A stretch of DNA of 39,417 nucleotides from an uncultured Verrucomicrobiota bacterium (GTDB taxonomy: Bacteria > Verrucomicrobiota > Verrucomicrobiia > Limisphaerales > AAA164-E04), in contig CAJXVR010000025.1 in the NCBI GenBank assembly GCA_913061285.1, positions 1 to 39,417 of the forward strand. Direction: 5' to 3'. A program made the translations under genes and the position numbers. Below are positions 17,622-26,798 of this stretch, in pieces. Position 1 is the stretch's first letter, and each line of letters starts with the position of its first letter. The notes below the pieces were generated by a model. That model was not told where the DNA came from. It saw nothing but the letters and a program-made list of their open reading frames with translations, and made no database searches.

Positions 17622-18674
17622 CCAGCCGCCCTCTCACGATCAATATCCCGCACGAACTCAACTCTTCTCGGATTAGATACACTTCCCCTGCCCTATAATC
17701 GAAGAGAAGAAACGAGAGTAGCAGGCAACACCGACACACCCCCTTCATTCTTGCCTCTCAACAAACGGAGTTTGATTACCTACAAAACCTATTCGTTCAA
17801 ATCGTTAGTCGAGAACTAGGACACGAGAACTAGGGACAGGCCCCAACGGCGCACATATCAACGCATTCATCAGTATTGCAAAGGCACCATTCACTTCAAT
17901 ATGGACGGTTTTCTCGCCTTCATAGCCAGACCACTTTCCGCACCGCTCCGCAAGAAACAGCTCTGAAACCTATCAAGGTTCTCGCTCACGCCACTGAACG
18001 AAAGATATCGCTGCTTGCCCCAAAGCTAGTAGAGTCTACTAGCGCCTACGAGAGTCCAATAAATCGAAGAATCATTCTCCGCGATTCTCTTATCAAAAGT
18101 TTTCTGGTCCCAAAAAACAGTCGTGCTTCCCACGAAACATTCACCGAGCGGGTTATCAAAAAACTCAACTGAACTGAGGCAATAGCGATCCACCAGCTCA
18201 CTCCTACTCCACATTAAACCACCACCACAAACTACTCCAAATCAACAACTAAGGAAAACACCATCGAAAGTCCTACCGAAAATCCCAGGAGGAGGATATG
18301 CTCTGAAGATCTCCAGGTGGCCTCGTTCTCGCCCGGGAGGCAATCCTGAACAAACGGCCCTCTTACTCACCGATCTTAAACGGCTTTGATAACAATCGGT
18401 ACGAATCTTTCTTTTCGGGTATTCGCCGCGTTTGATTACCAGTCCGCGCAAGCGGCTAAATACGGATACTCAAGAGTATGGAAAGCCAGAAAAGCAAAGT
18501 CTTTCAGAAATCAATCATCGACACCGTGGGGCGCAAAGTCTTTCTAGCTCTTTCAATCGGCACCTGCGGCACCTACTTCGGCCTCTCGAGATCGTCGGAT
18601 CTTGTCAGCGTTTTCCTCACACACCTCATCTAAACCTTACTTAGCCCTAAAATATAAAACCGCACTCGATCAGC
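17622..18674. other. Gene-poor kilobase with repeats
   Basis: No convincing gene; short frames on both strands lack known motifs. It contains AGGGACAGGCCCCAA (17832-17846), matching the repeats near 12890, and a perfect 17-base palindrome CTAGTAGA-G-TCTACTAG (18026-18042) followed by CG, sharing CTACTAGCG with the hairpin at 12611. It may be the remains of a mobile element or a long regulatory spacer before the prepilin genes. Confidence 0.45.
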
Positions 18675-19166
18675 ATGGCACCGCAACCCGCTAGCAACGG
18701 GTTCACTCTCATAGAGCTGCTTACCGTCATCGCAATCATTGCCATCTTGACGGGAATGTTGCTACCAAGCCTGACAAAGGTCAGAGCACGAAGCTATCGA
18801 ATCCACTGTTCCAACAATCTTCGTCAACTGGCCCTCGCCACGAGACTATACGCGGACAACAATCAAGAACGGTATCCAGTCTTGAGAAGCACCACACCCC
18901 ATCAAACAAATCATTTCCGACAGACGATCAGCCCCTACGTTGACCATAACACTGCCCTCTTCCATTGTCGCGCCGATAGCCGCCCACTCACAGCGACGCA
19001 CTCATCCTACCGCTGGAACCAGAGAATGAACGGTCGACTCATCGATAGCGATCGTCGGCAGCCCCAAGCAGCAGAGCCCTTGATCTCGGATGAAGAGCCG
19101 TGGCATCAGGGGATCCAAAACGTCGTGTTCGCCGATGCCCACGTTGAACAATCAAAACCAAAGTAA
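18675..19166 (+). CDS. Prepilin-like protein (type II secretion/pseudopilin class), H-X9-DA tail
   Basis: 163 residues. A short leader ends in NG before [16 protein letters not shown], the type IV prepilin signal: a prepilin peptidase would cut after Gly and methylate Phe, with Glu at +5. The hydrophobic stretch is the assembly helix. The globular part has [20 protein letters not shown], shared with the next gene, and ends [12 protein letters not shown], a variant of the H-X9-DG C-terminal motif typical of large prepilin-like families in Verrucomicrobiota, Lentisphaerae and Planctomycetes. The exact role of these proteins is unknown; they are often exported sensors or pseudopilins near sugar-use genes. 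Confidence 0.87.
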   Translation: MAPQPASNGFTLIELLTVIAIIAILTGMLLPSLTKVRARSYRIHCSNNLRQLALATRLYADNNQERYPVLRSTTPHQTNHFRQTISPYVDHNTALFHCRADSRPLTATHSSYRWNQRMNGRLIDSDRRQPQAAEPLISDEEPWHQGIQNVVFADAHVEQSKPK

Positions 19167-19300
19167 ACTCCGGCCTCGAAACGTACAACACGAAGACATC
19201 AGGATGAAAAACAATGGATATACCACCTCAAGTCAGCGAGATCTCCGGACGTTTTACAATCAACCTCTCGCCCACATCGGATAGTGCCAATGATCACGGG

Positions 19301-20113
19301 ATGAGTTACCAGAGCACCCAGCACAACACCCAGGGCTTCGCACTCATGGAGCTCTTAGTCGCCGTAGCAATCATCGCCATTCTCGCGTCACTAGCGGTCG
19401 CAGGCATCGCTCAATCCCGTTCAAAGGCCCGAACAATCGCCTGCGAAAACAATTTCCATCAAATGATCTTAGCCTGGGAACTCTATAATGGAGACAACCA
19501 AGAGCGCCTGGTTTCGAATGTCCATCTAGATCTCACAACGGGCTGGGTCCGTGGATCGGTGAGAGGTCTCGGGGCAACCAATCTTCTCAACCTCATCGAT
19601 CACAGACAAGCGCTATTTGCACCCTACATCGATGTCGCTTCCGTGTATCACTGCCCTGCGGATGAAAGCCTGGAGACCATCAACAATATCGACTATCTAA
19701 GACTCCGTAGCGTTTCCATGAACCAGGCGATGGGCTATGAAAGCTACGCCGTTTGGTTGCCTTCAAAAGCCCTCGCCCGCCCCGGGCAGCAGGCTTTCAA
19801 GACCTATCGATTTTCAACGGACATCCAGGAACCATCAGATCGCTTCATATTCATTGATGAAAGTGAGATCACGATTAACGACCCTGCCTTTGCCGTGGAG
19901 ATGCCTCAGAAAGATCAACCGGCCCGTTGGGTAGATGTCCCAGCGACGCGTCACGGCAGCAGAGGGGTGCTTGCCTTCGCCGACGGACACATCGAGGCCC
20001 ACAAGTGGACCGACCGTAGAACGCCAAACGACCACTACAATCGAGATTCCGAAGGCAACGAGGACTGGCAGTGGCTAGCGAAGAGAACCTCCCAACAAAT
20101 CTCGAGGCCCTAA
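19301..20113 (+). CDS. Prepilin-like protein with H-X9-DG motif
   Basis: Start set at ATG 19301: this gives a 12-residue leader (MSYQSTQHNTQG) before the cleavage site G|FALMELLVAVAIIAILASL, with Glu at +5. The longer frame from 19214 would give an atypical 41-residue leader. The body is ~257 residues and contains CENNFHQMILAWELYNGDNQ, two Cys-containing segments (YHCPADE) and the end motif H-GSRGVLAFA-DG, an exact H-X9-DG. It is a paralogue of the preceding gene and probably co-transcribed with it. Exported and anchored in the inner membrane or a pseudopilus; function not known. Confidence 0.87.
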   Translation: MSYQSTQHNTQGFALMELLVAVAIIAILASLAVAGIAQSRSKARTIACENNFHQMILAWELYNGDNQERLVSNVHLDLTTGWVRGSVRGLGATNLLNLIDHRQALFAPYIDVASVYHCPADESLETINNIDYLRLRSVSMNQAMGYESYAVWLPSKALARPGQQAFKTYRFSTDIQEPSDRFIFIDESEITINDPAFAVEMPQKDQPARWVDVPATRHGSRGVLAFADGHIEAHKWTDRRTPNDHYNRDSEGNEDWQWLAKRTSQQISRP

Positions 20114-20676
20114 GAAACAGCATTGCTTTGGCAGCCGCCCAACGAAGCAGGGCCCACGAAAAACTCATCAGAAGAAAATCATGAAAGTCTCCGCCGCTAA
20201 TACCCGCGCAACAACTAGAGATTGAATCTCGGTAACGTCGAAACAAGCACACCAAAATCGAAGAATCTTTCTAAACCTAGGACTCTTGACAAGAACGCCT
20301 CGGCTAGAAATGACGCCCTTGGAGAGAATGTTCAGAAAATGTCTAAGAAACCCGGATCATAGGTTTCAAGGTTGCTGATTTGAATTCCAAACTCGAAAGG
20401 GAGAAAATCTTCACCATCCCATCCCATCCCATCCACATAGTATTGTATCATCGGAGATGTTTACGACCGACAAAGGGTGCCCACTCGGTACTATGAAGGA
20501 GATCCACCGGGATATGCCCCATCGAAAGTATGAGGCTCGCCAGCCACCGGCGGCAAAGACCTCAGAAGGCGAATCTACTCTACCATCTCTCGCGTCTGTT
20601 CTGTAAAAGCGCAAACAGCCAAGGAAATTAGAAGTTAAAGAAGAACAAAATCAAACGCGACAGATGAAACCCACCC
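20114..20676. other. Intergenic, no gene seen
   Basis: Convergent spacer between the prepilin pair and the cyclase gene. Apart from a short CATCC x4 tandem repeat (20415-20434), I see no gene, hairpin terminator or RNA motif. Confidence 0.4.
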
Positions 20677-21588
20677 CTACTTGTCACGAGCCTCTTCCAA
20701 CTCAAGCAAGATTCGTCCTTGATGGAAGACGGTGACATGACGGGAAGAGCTGGAAACAACAATAGAGACCGAATTCGTCACGGCCGTTATCGAAGCTGCC
20801 GCACGATGCCGTGCCCCCAAACCCGATCTTAGTTTGATCCGGCTCGACGAAGCGTCAAGATAGGTTCCAGCAGAAATAAACTTACCCGTTCGACTGACCA
20901 CAAAGGCCCCATCCAATGCTGCGAACTCTCGAATTGTGTCCACCATATTCGGAGCCTGAACGTCCCTTCGATTTGGACGGTGCCCGGCAAAGGGATTTAG
21001 CACGAGTTGCCGTAAGTGTGGGCGCAGTTCACTCTGGCTCCCTAGAACAAAGGCCGTTCCCACGGGACGTCCTTCGCGCCCTTCGGCAGCGATTCTGAGT
21101 GCAATATCAATCAAACGAGCAAAGGTCTTGGTCGCTAGCAACGGAACCCGGCCATCAAATTTCACGCTCTCTAACCACGGAAAGTCACGCTTCGGATTAG
21201 CAATGAGAATCGTATCCAGACGTTCTGAACCAGCGACTCCACACACACAAAGCACGGTCTCTTCGATCTCAAGAAACCCATTAAAGATTGCTAGAAACAG
21301 ACCGATTTTAATCTGACTCATCCGAGACAAGCCCGTATCAGGGATTTGTAGTTGTTTCTGTTCGGCTGATATATCGGCCGGCAAGTCGAACTCTTCTTTA
21401 CGAACAAGCCAAATCAATCGCTGCGTCAGCTCCATCTTTTGAATGAGCCGAACATCACTCATTTCGTCTGCTTGAATAATTACAGTACGAATGCTCAGCT
21501 GCTGCGCGAGATTGAAGGCGGATTGGACCAGTTGCCGAGCCTCTCGATGTTCACTCTGGATCGGATTGGAATTCGGCTTGTTGTTCAT
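20677..21588 (-). CDS. Diadenylate cyclase, DacZ-like (DisA_N domain)
   Basis: 303 residues, no membrane segment. It is predicted to make cyclic di-AMP from two ATP. The C-terminal half is a DisA_N domain: the DGA motif is at 226-228 (FAALDGAFVV) and the RHR motif at 260-262 (GLGARHRAAASI), both needed for catalysis in known cyclases. The N-terminal half (~10-200) is not CdaA-like (no transmembrane helices) or DisA-like. It looks like the alpha/beta pyruvate-kinase-C-like domain of archaeal-type DacZ. After RHR the strand IVVSSSSRHVTVFHQGRI has SSSS where many bacterial cyclases have SEE. Encoded alone, transcribed away from gpx. Roles for c-di-AMP elsewhere include potassium/osmotic and wall balance; here this is inferred. 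Confidence 0.85.
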   Translation of the reverse strand: MNNKPNSNPIQSEHREARQLVQSAFNLAQQLSIRTVIIQADEMSDVRLIQKMELTQRLIWLVRKEEFDLPADISAEQKQLQIPDTGLSRMSQIKIGLFLAIFNGFLEIEETVLCVCGVAGSERLDTILIANPKRDFPWLESVKFDGRVPLLATKTFARLIDIALRIAAEGREGRPVGTAFVLGSQSELRPHLRQLVLNPFAGHRPNRRDVQAPNMVDTIREFAALDGAFVVSRTGKFISAGTYLDASSSRIKLRSGLGARHRAAASITAVTNSVSIVVSSSSRHVTVFHQGRILLELEEARDK

Positions 21589-21977
21589 ACTTTGGTAGAG
21601 CCACCAACGTTGGCTCCGAATTTAGCCGAAAACCCTGAAAAAACACGAGCATATTCGAACCCGCTATCCGAACGGAGAGCATCTCGATCGACTCCCGATC
21701 CATCATGTAAAAACGTTTCGATTGCTTTTAGATCACGGACATAAAACGCTAAGAATCTCCCCTAGCAATGATGCCCTCTCCAATGGAAGCCAGACGACGA
21801 CGCTGAGACTCGAACGAAAAAAGGACACGAATCACACCACTAGGACTGGTCACAAAAAACCCCAAGGCCTTCATCTCACCCAATAAAGTGAAACGAAACC
21901 CTTGGGCCCCAGTCACCTCAACACAGATCTCTTTTCGCGGATCCCATCGGAAGAGGCGATGGTTCGAAATCTAGCGA
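21589..21977. other. Spacer with possible small ORF fragment
   Basis: On the minus strand an open frame of 73 codons (21749-21970) encodes RLFRWDPRKEICVEVTGAQG and continues GFRFTLLGEMKALGFFVTSP. It looks beta-rich and protein-like, directly follows the gpx stop, but has no ATG near its 5' end (only GTG 19 codons in or ATG 33 codons in). It may be a small gene with a weak start or a gene remnant. Otherwise nothing was seen. Confidence 0.3.
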
Positions 21978-22520
21978 TTAATTTAAAGCCTGCTCAACGG
22001 CAGCAGTTAACTCTTTCGACATCGGATCCGTCGAGGAACCGAATCGCTTTAAAACCTTCCCGTCCTTGCTGACCAAGAATTTGCCAAAATTCCAACGCAC
22101 GTCACCGGGAAACGGGGCATCTTTGCCCGAAAGAGCGGAATAGATCGGATGCTGATTCGCCCCTTTCACATCGACTTTCTCATACATTGGAAAACTCACA
22201 TTGTAGGTCGTCGAACAGAACTCCCGAATCTCGCTCGCAGTGCCTGGCTCCTGTCTTCCGAATTGATTGCAGGGAAAACCACAGACAACGAGTCCTTGAT
22301 CCTTGAATTTCTGATACAAGGCCTCCAGCCCTTTGTATTGGGGCGTGTAGCCACAGCGAGACGCCACATTGACCACGAGCATCACCTTCCCCTTATGCGC
22401 TCCAAGACTGGCGGCTTCGCCTTCGAGCGTATGGATTGGGAGATCGTGGAGCGATTTCTCTTCGGCAATGGCCGTGAGCGTCAGTGCAAAAATCAAAGTT
22501 GATTGAAAAAAACGTTTCAT
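21978..22520 (-). CDS. Glutathione peroxidase family protein, exported
   Basis: 180 residues with a signal peptide (MKRFFQSTLIFALTLTAIAEEK), so periplasmic. It reduces hydrogen or lipid peroxides using thiols, probably thioredoxin-like partners as in most bacterial Cys enzymes. The GPx motifs are all present: NVASRCGYTPQYKGL with peroxidatic Cys56, GFPCNQFGRQEPG with Gln86, and WNFGKFLV with Trp143 and Asn144. It uses Cys, not selenocysteine. ATG 22520 has GGAAGG upstream. It lies 52 bases after the dehydrogenase gene, likely the last gene of the run. Confidence 0.93.
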   Translation of the reverse strand: MKRFFQSTLIFALTLTAIAEEKSLHDLPIHTLEGEAASLGAHKGKVMLVVNVASRCGYTPQYKGLEALYQKFKDQGLVVCGFPCNQFGRQEPGTASEIREFCSTTYNVSFPMYEKVDVKGANQHPIYSALSGKDAPFPGDVRWNFGKFLVSKDGKVLKRFGSSTDPMSKELTAAVEQALN

Positions 22521-22572
22521 CCTTCATTCCCTTCCATCTCCGATCGACTTTGTCAAATCGGGTCAGAACGTT

Positions 22573-23598
22573 TCATCCCGTCGGGCCGTTTCTTTCGACC
22601 TGAGTCCCCTCCAGAAATGGCGCTCCTCGCTGAAAGGCCAAGAGATTCTCAATCGTGACTCTAGAAATCTCGCTGAGGGCTTCACGGGTGAGAAAGGCTT
22701 GATGCGAAGTGATCAACACATTCGGAAAGGAAAGCAGGCGCGCGAGTTCGTCATCCGCCAACACCTCTCCGGAAAGGTCCTCAAAGAAAACCCCTTCCTC
22801 TTCTTCATAGACGTCGAGTGCAACCCCTCCAACGTGCCCGGACTTCAGTGCCTGAATCAAGGCACCCGAATCAATCAACTTTCCTCGACTCGTATTAACA
22901 ATAACGACCCCTTTTTTCATGAGTGCAATCGTCGAAACATTCAGCATCCCGATCGTATCAGGAAGCAACGGGGCATGAAGAGAGACAATGTCGCTCGACT
23001 CCAACAGGACCTCAAACGGGACGTAACGAGCACCCATTGATTTCGCCCATGTTTGGTCCGGCACCGGGTCGCACAACAACACATCCATTCCAAACCCACG
23101 AAACAACTGACTGGCAATGCGTCCAATTTTGCCCGTTCCCACGACCCCGACCGTCTTACCAAAAAGATCAAAGCCAACCAATCCGCCGAGGGAAAAATTC
23201 ATTTCTCTCACCCGATTATAAGCTCGATGGATTTTTCGGTTGAGCGTCAGCAGCAATCCAATCGTATGCTCAGCGACGGAATGTGGCGAGTAGGCAGGAA
23301 CACGTACAACGGCAACCCCTAGTTCATCTGCTGCATCAAGATCGACATTGTTGAAGCCGGCACAGCGTAACAACACCAAACGAATATTCAAACCGGCGAG
23401 TGCAGCCAAGCACGGGCGGTCCACCCGATCATTGACAAACACACAGACAGCCTCGGCACCCTGCGCCACAGAAACGCACTCCTCACTGAGGCGAAACTCG
23501 TGAAAGCGCCAAGAGATTTGCGCCCCCTTTTGCGCCCCCATCAAGTACTCACGGTCGTAACTCTTTGTATCAAACACCGAGACAAGCATCATAGACAT
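22573..23598 (-). CDS. ldhA: D-2-hydroxyacid dehydrogenase (D-lactate dehydrogenase type)
   Basis: 341 residues, cytoplasmic. It probably reduces pyruvate to D-lactate with NADH, regenerating NAD when respiration is limited. Features: LRCAGFNNVDLDAADELGV and VPAYSPHSVAEHTIGL, both typical of the LdhA subgroup; the Rossmann motif GVVGTGKIGRI (~151-161); the catalytic Arg in NTSRGKLID (~238); an acidic DVYEEEEGVFFED loop; and His299 in ITSHQAFLT. Length and motifs match the LdhA/D-LDH group, though a related 2-hydroxyacid substrate cannot be excluded. It follows the P-type ATPase by 88 bases on the same strand. Confidence 0.9.
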   Translation of the reverse strand: MSMMLVSVFDTKSYDREYLMGAQKGAQISWRFHEFRLSEECVSVAQGAEAVCVFVNDRVDRPCLAALAGLNIRLVLLRCAGFNNVDLDAADELGVAVVRVPAYSPHSVAEHTIGLLLTLNRKIHRAYNRVREMNFSLGGLVGFDLFGKTVGVVGTGKIGRIASQLFRGFGMDVLLCDPVPDQTWAKSMGARYVPFEVLLESSDIVSLHAPLLPDTIGMLNVSTIALMKKGVVIVNTSRGKLIDSGALIQALKSGHVGGVALDVYEEEEGVFFEDLSGEVLADDELARLLSFPNVLITSHQAFLTREALSEISRVTIENLLAFQRGAPFLEGTQVERNGPTG

Positions 23599-23686
23599 CG
23601 TTTGTTTCTTAGATTCCTAATGAGTTTCTCACTAGGACTTTGGAGAGGAGACAAATCTGGACGACAGACAGGACTGACACGCTCCA

Positions 23687-26437
23687 TCAAGATGCGGTCA
23701 GCGAAACCGGAGACGTCGCCACCTTTCGTGCGGACCGCCTCCGAAAGAGTTTTCGTATCTCTTCAACCCACAACACCATGCTCGCAACGGCCCCAATGAG
23801 CAAGACATGAGACAAGGGAATTGGGACGGTGTAGAAAACCCGATTTAAGGGTTCCCAATAAATCACCAAGAAATGCAGCACGTTACCGATGATCAAGCCG
23901 CCCAACAGCCAGTAGTTCTTGAACAGTCCAAAATTCAAAGCCGACTGGGTTTCACTTCGACAATTCAAAACGTTGAACCATTGGCATACAGCCAAGACCG
24001 TGAACGTCTCGGTTCGAGCCAAAACCAGGTCCATCCCTGAAGCAAGACACCAAGCGAAATAGGCGAAGCTCGAAAGAGCCATTGTCGGCGTCATGAGGAG
24101 CACCCGAGAAAGAAGCGCCTTGTCCAAGAGTGGTTCGTTCCTCGAAACTGGCGATTGCCGCATCTCATCCCCTTCGGCAGGCTCCATAATGAGATTCACC
24201 GTCACCGTTCCCTCCGTCACAATATTGATCCACAGAATCTGAACCGCGACGAGAGGAACTGGAAAGCCGAGGCACAAGGCCCCTAAGAGGACGCCCACCT
24301 CAGCCATCGAGGTCGCGAAGAGGTAGAGGATCACTTTCTTTAAGTTTCGATAGACCAATCGCCCTTGCTCCACCCCTTTGACGATGGTCGCAAAGTTATC
24401 GTCAGCAATGACGATTTTTGCAGCCCCTTTGGCAACCTCGGTTCCAGTGATCCCCATTGCCACCCCAACATCCGCAGCGGCCAATGCCGGAGCATCGTTC
24501 ACGCCGTCCCCTGTCATGGCCACCACCCGTTTTTTTGATTGAAAGGCCTTCACAATCCGAAGTTTTTGCGCCGGATGAACGCGAGCAAACACGGCGACCC
24601 TTTCCAATTGTTCCTCGAGCACGGATTCAGACATGGCCTCTAGCTCATAGCCGTTGATTGCAAGATCTCCGTCCTTAGCAATACCGATCGCCCGAGCAAC
24701 CGCCAGCCCCGTCGCTTTGTGATCTCCCGTCACCATAACAGGTCGTATCCCTGCTCTTAGACAATCGCGAATCGCAACGACTGCCTCCTCCCGTGGCGGA
24801 TCGAGCTCTCCGATCAGACCAAGAAAACGAGCACTTCCCTCGAACTGAGACATCCCGCTTCCCTCAACGATCGTCCCCCCCTCCACCTCCGCGACAGCGA
24901 TCAAACGGAGTGCCCGGGCAGCAAACGCTGCTGAAACTTGTTCAAGTGACTCGCGCATAGTGCTATCGAACGGAACCACCTTGCCATCCGTCGTAACTGC
25001 GTGGGAACAGAGACCGGCGAGAGCCTCGGGTGCTCCCTTAATGCAAACGAGCGAGCCATTCTCGCCATCGTTCTCCGTCGCCATCATTTTGGATTCCGAG
25101 TCAAAGGGGATTTCCGCCCGACGGGAAAATCGATTCCGCACCGTCTCAAGAGACAAGCCGCACTTCCGGGCAAAGGTCAGCAAGGCTGCCTCCGTAGGGT
25201 CTCCCAGCGCTCGCCAACGAGTATCCGACGAATCGGGACAAACCAATTCAGCATCGTTGCACAAGGTGACCGCCTCAAGCAGGCGACGAAGTCCAAGCTC
25301 GCGGCGCAACTCCAGGACCCGGCTGCCCTCCATCACTTCCCCGTCAGGAGAATAGCCCGCACCGGTCACGTCAAAGGTTCGCCCTTCTGGCAACCAAAGC
25401 GCCGTCACCGTCATCTCGTTTCGAGTTAGGGTCCCCGTCTTGTCGCTACAAATCACACTCGTCGATCCAAGCGTTTCAACGGCGGCCAAACGCCGCACGA
25501 CGACCTTCTGTGCTGCCATTCGCTGCATTCCAACAGCCAAAGCGATGGTCATTGCTACCGGCAATCCCTCTGGAACCATCGAGACCATTTGACTGATCGC
25601 AATCATGAGGATCTCGAAGAGTGGTAGCCCCCTTAGAAGTCCAATCGAGACCACCAAGAGAAAAAGCACGCTCGCCGTGGCAACGAGATAATGACCGAAC
25701 TGGTGAATCCGTTTTTCAAGCGGTGTTTTTGGATCCTTGGCCGTCGTCGTGAGTTTTGAAATCTTCCCGACCTCGGTAACAAGCCCAGTCCCCACGACCA
25801 CTGCTGATCCTCGCCCTGAAACCACATGCGTCCCGGAGTACAACATATTCGAACGATCAGCGAGAAGGGTCTCTACCGGCAAGCAACGGGGGTTTTTTCC
25901 CACTGGCAACGATTCGCCGGTCAAAGCCGCCTCGGCAATTTCTAGCGACGCCGTCTCCAGCAGACGGGCGTCAGCAGCGATCGCATCTCCCGCCCCAAAG
26001 ATCGTCACATCTCCAGGAATCAAATCCCGAGCCTCTACCACCTCTTCATGCCCATCACGCCGCACCCTAACACGCAGGTCCGAAAGCCGCCGGAGCGACT
26101 CCATGGAACGTTCGGCCCGACCTTCTTGAACCGCACCAATCACCGCATTGATCAATACGACCACCAAAATCACGATCGCATCACTGCGGTGCCCGAGAAG
26201 AGCCGCCACAATGGCAGCAAGAAAGAGAATATAGATGAGAGGGCTAATGAACTGAGACGCGAACAGCAGGCCCACTGAACGCTTCTTCGCCGCTGGCAAT
26301 TGATTCCGACCGTGGAACAGTTGACGGCGACGCACCTCAGCGGGATCAAGGCCGCGAGCGAGATCGACGCCCAAAACATCTGCAACCGCTTGCGACTCCA
26401 ACCCGTGCCAATCTCGAGCGTCTCCTTCGTTACTCAT
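23687..26437 (-). CDS. P-type cation-transporting ATPase (Ca2+-type, P2)
   Basis: 916 residues, inner membrane. It couples ATP hydrolysis to cation export through a phospho-Asp. Seen: an N-terminal cation ATPase domain; the actuator motif TGES (ALTGESLPVGK); the M4 motif PEGLPVAM; the phosphorylation site DKTGTLT (~331); the nucleotide domain with KGAPEAL; the hinge TGDGVNDAP (~642); and a C-terminal six-helix domain. M5 keeps Glu (FATSMAEVG) and M6 has NIVTEGTV, near the SERCA NxxTD pattern, so calcium is the best guess; Na+ or Mn2+ remain possible. ATG has an extended GGGAGGGG site. It sits between a CBM48 gene and ldhA in a close codirectional run. Confidence 0.93.
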   Translation of the reverse strand: MSNEGDARDWHGLESQAVADVLGVDLARGLDPAEVRRRQLFHGRNQLPAAKKRSVGLLFASQFISPLIYILFLAAIVAALLGHRSDAIVILVVVLINAVIGAVQEGRAERSMESLRRLSDLRVRVRRDGHEEVVEARDLIPGDVTIFGAGDAIAADARLLETASLEIAEAALTGESLPVGKNPRCLPVETLLADRSNMLYSGTHVVSGRGSAVVVGTGLVTEVGKISKLTTTAKDPKTPLEKRIHQFGHYLVATASVLFLLVVSIGLLRGLPLFEILMIAISQMVSMVPEGLPVAMTIALAVGMQRMAAQKVVVRRLAAVETLGSTSVICSDKTGTLTRNEMTVTALWLPEGRTFDVTGAGYSPDGEVMEGSRVLELRRELGLRRLLEAVTLCNDAELVCPDSSDTRWRALGDPTEAALLTFARKCGLSLETVRNRFSRRAEIPFDSESKMMATENDGENGSLVCIKGAPEALAGLCSHAVTTDGKVVPFDSTMRESLEQVSAAFAARALRLIAVAEVEGGTIVEGSGMSQFEGSARFLGLIGELDPPREEAVVAIRDCLRAGIRPVMVTGDHKATGLAVARAIGIAKDGDLAINGYELEAMSESVLEEQLERVAVFARVHPAQKLRIVKAFQSKKRVVAMTGDGVNDAPALAAADVGVAMGITGTEVAKGAAKIVIADDNFATIVKGVEQGRLVYRNLKKVILYLFATSMAEVGVLLGALCLGFPVPLVAVQILWINIVTEGTVTVNLIMEPAEGDEMRQSPVSRNEPLLDKALLSRVLLMTPTMALSSFAYFAWCLASGMDLVLARTETFTVLAVCQWFNVLNCRSETQSALNFGLFKNYWLLGGLIIGNVLHFLVIYWEPLNRVFYTVPIPLSHVLLIGAVASMVLWVEEIRKLFRRRSARKVATSPVSLTAS

Positions 26438-26484
26438 CCACCTACCCCTCCCTTATTTCTTGTGCTCAGAAGCAAAAAGTCAAA

Positions 26485-26769
26485 TCACGGCGAAACATCA
26501 ACATACCAATTATAGGTTCCGAATGGATTCAGCAAACAGCACTCAGACGAGGTATCCACCAGAACCCCAAGGGGAGCAAACTTCCATTCTCCATCGACGA
26601 CAAATTTGTATTCGTATCGTCCGGGAGACAGGTCTAGCCCAACAGACCAGCCACCACGCACTCGCCCCATAGGCGTCTTATCCGGACTCCAGTCATTGAA
26701 ATCCCCCGCTAAAAACACCTGCTTTCCATCTTCAAAATGACACCGAAATTTTACTTTCTTTTTCTTCAT
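26485..26769 (-). CDS. Small stand-alone CBM48 / AMPK-type glycogen-binding domain protein
   Basis: 94 residues from ATG 26767-26769 (MKKKKVKFRCHFEDGKQVFL). A longer frame reaching 26829 overlaps the usp 3' end and is less likely. The pattern VFLAGDFNDWSPDKTPM, then WSVGLDLSPGRYEYKFVVDGEW, is the isoamylase N-terminal/AMPK-beta glycogen-binding fold, with the conserved Trp and the YEYKFxVDG strand. There is no catalytic domain, so it may bind glycogen or starch or regulate another protein. It is 29 bases after usp and 47 before the ATPase, so likely co-transcribed. Small CBM48 proteins in Usp/ATPase stress clusters are known in other phyla. Confidence 0.85.
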   Translation of the reverse strand: MKKKKVKFRCHFEDGKQVFLAGDFNDWSPDKTPMGRVRGGWSVGLDLSPGRYEYKFVVDGEWKFAPLGVLVDTSSECCLLNPFGTYNWYVDVSP

Positions 26770-26798
26770 AATGAAATTTTCTGACCTTTCGTGTGATT

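Noticed and set aside
17876..18214. Short frames on both strands in the gene-poor kilobase
   Set aside because: No start signals or motifs and they overlap each other and the palindrome.
20415..20434. CATCC x4 tandem repeat as a phase-variation tract
   Set aside because: It lies in a spacer not close to any start codon, and four units are too few to claim variation.
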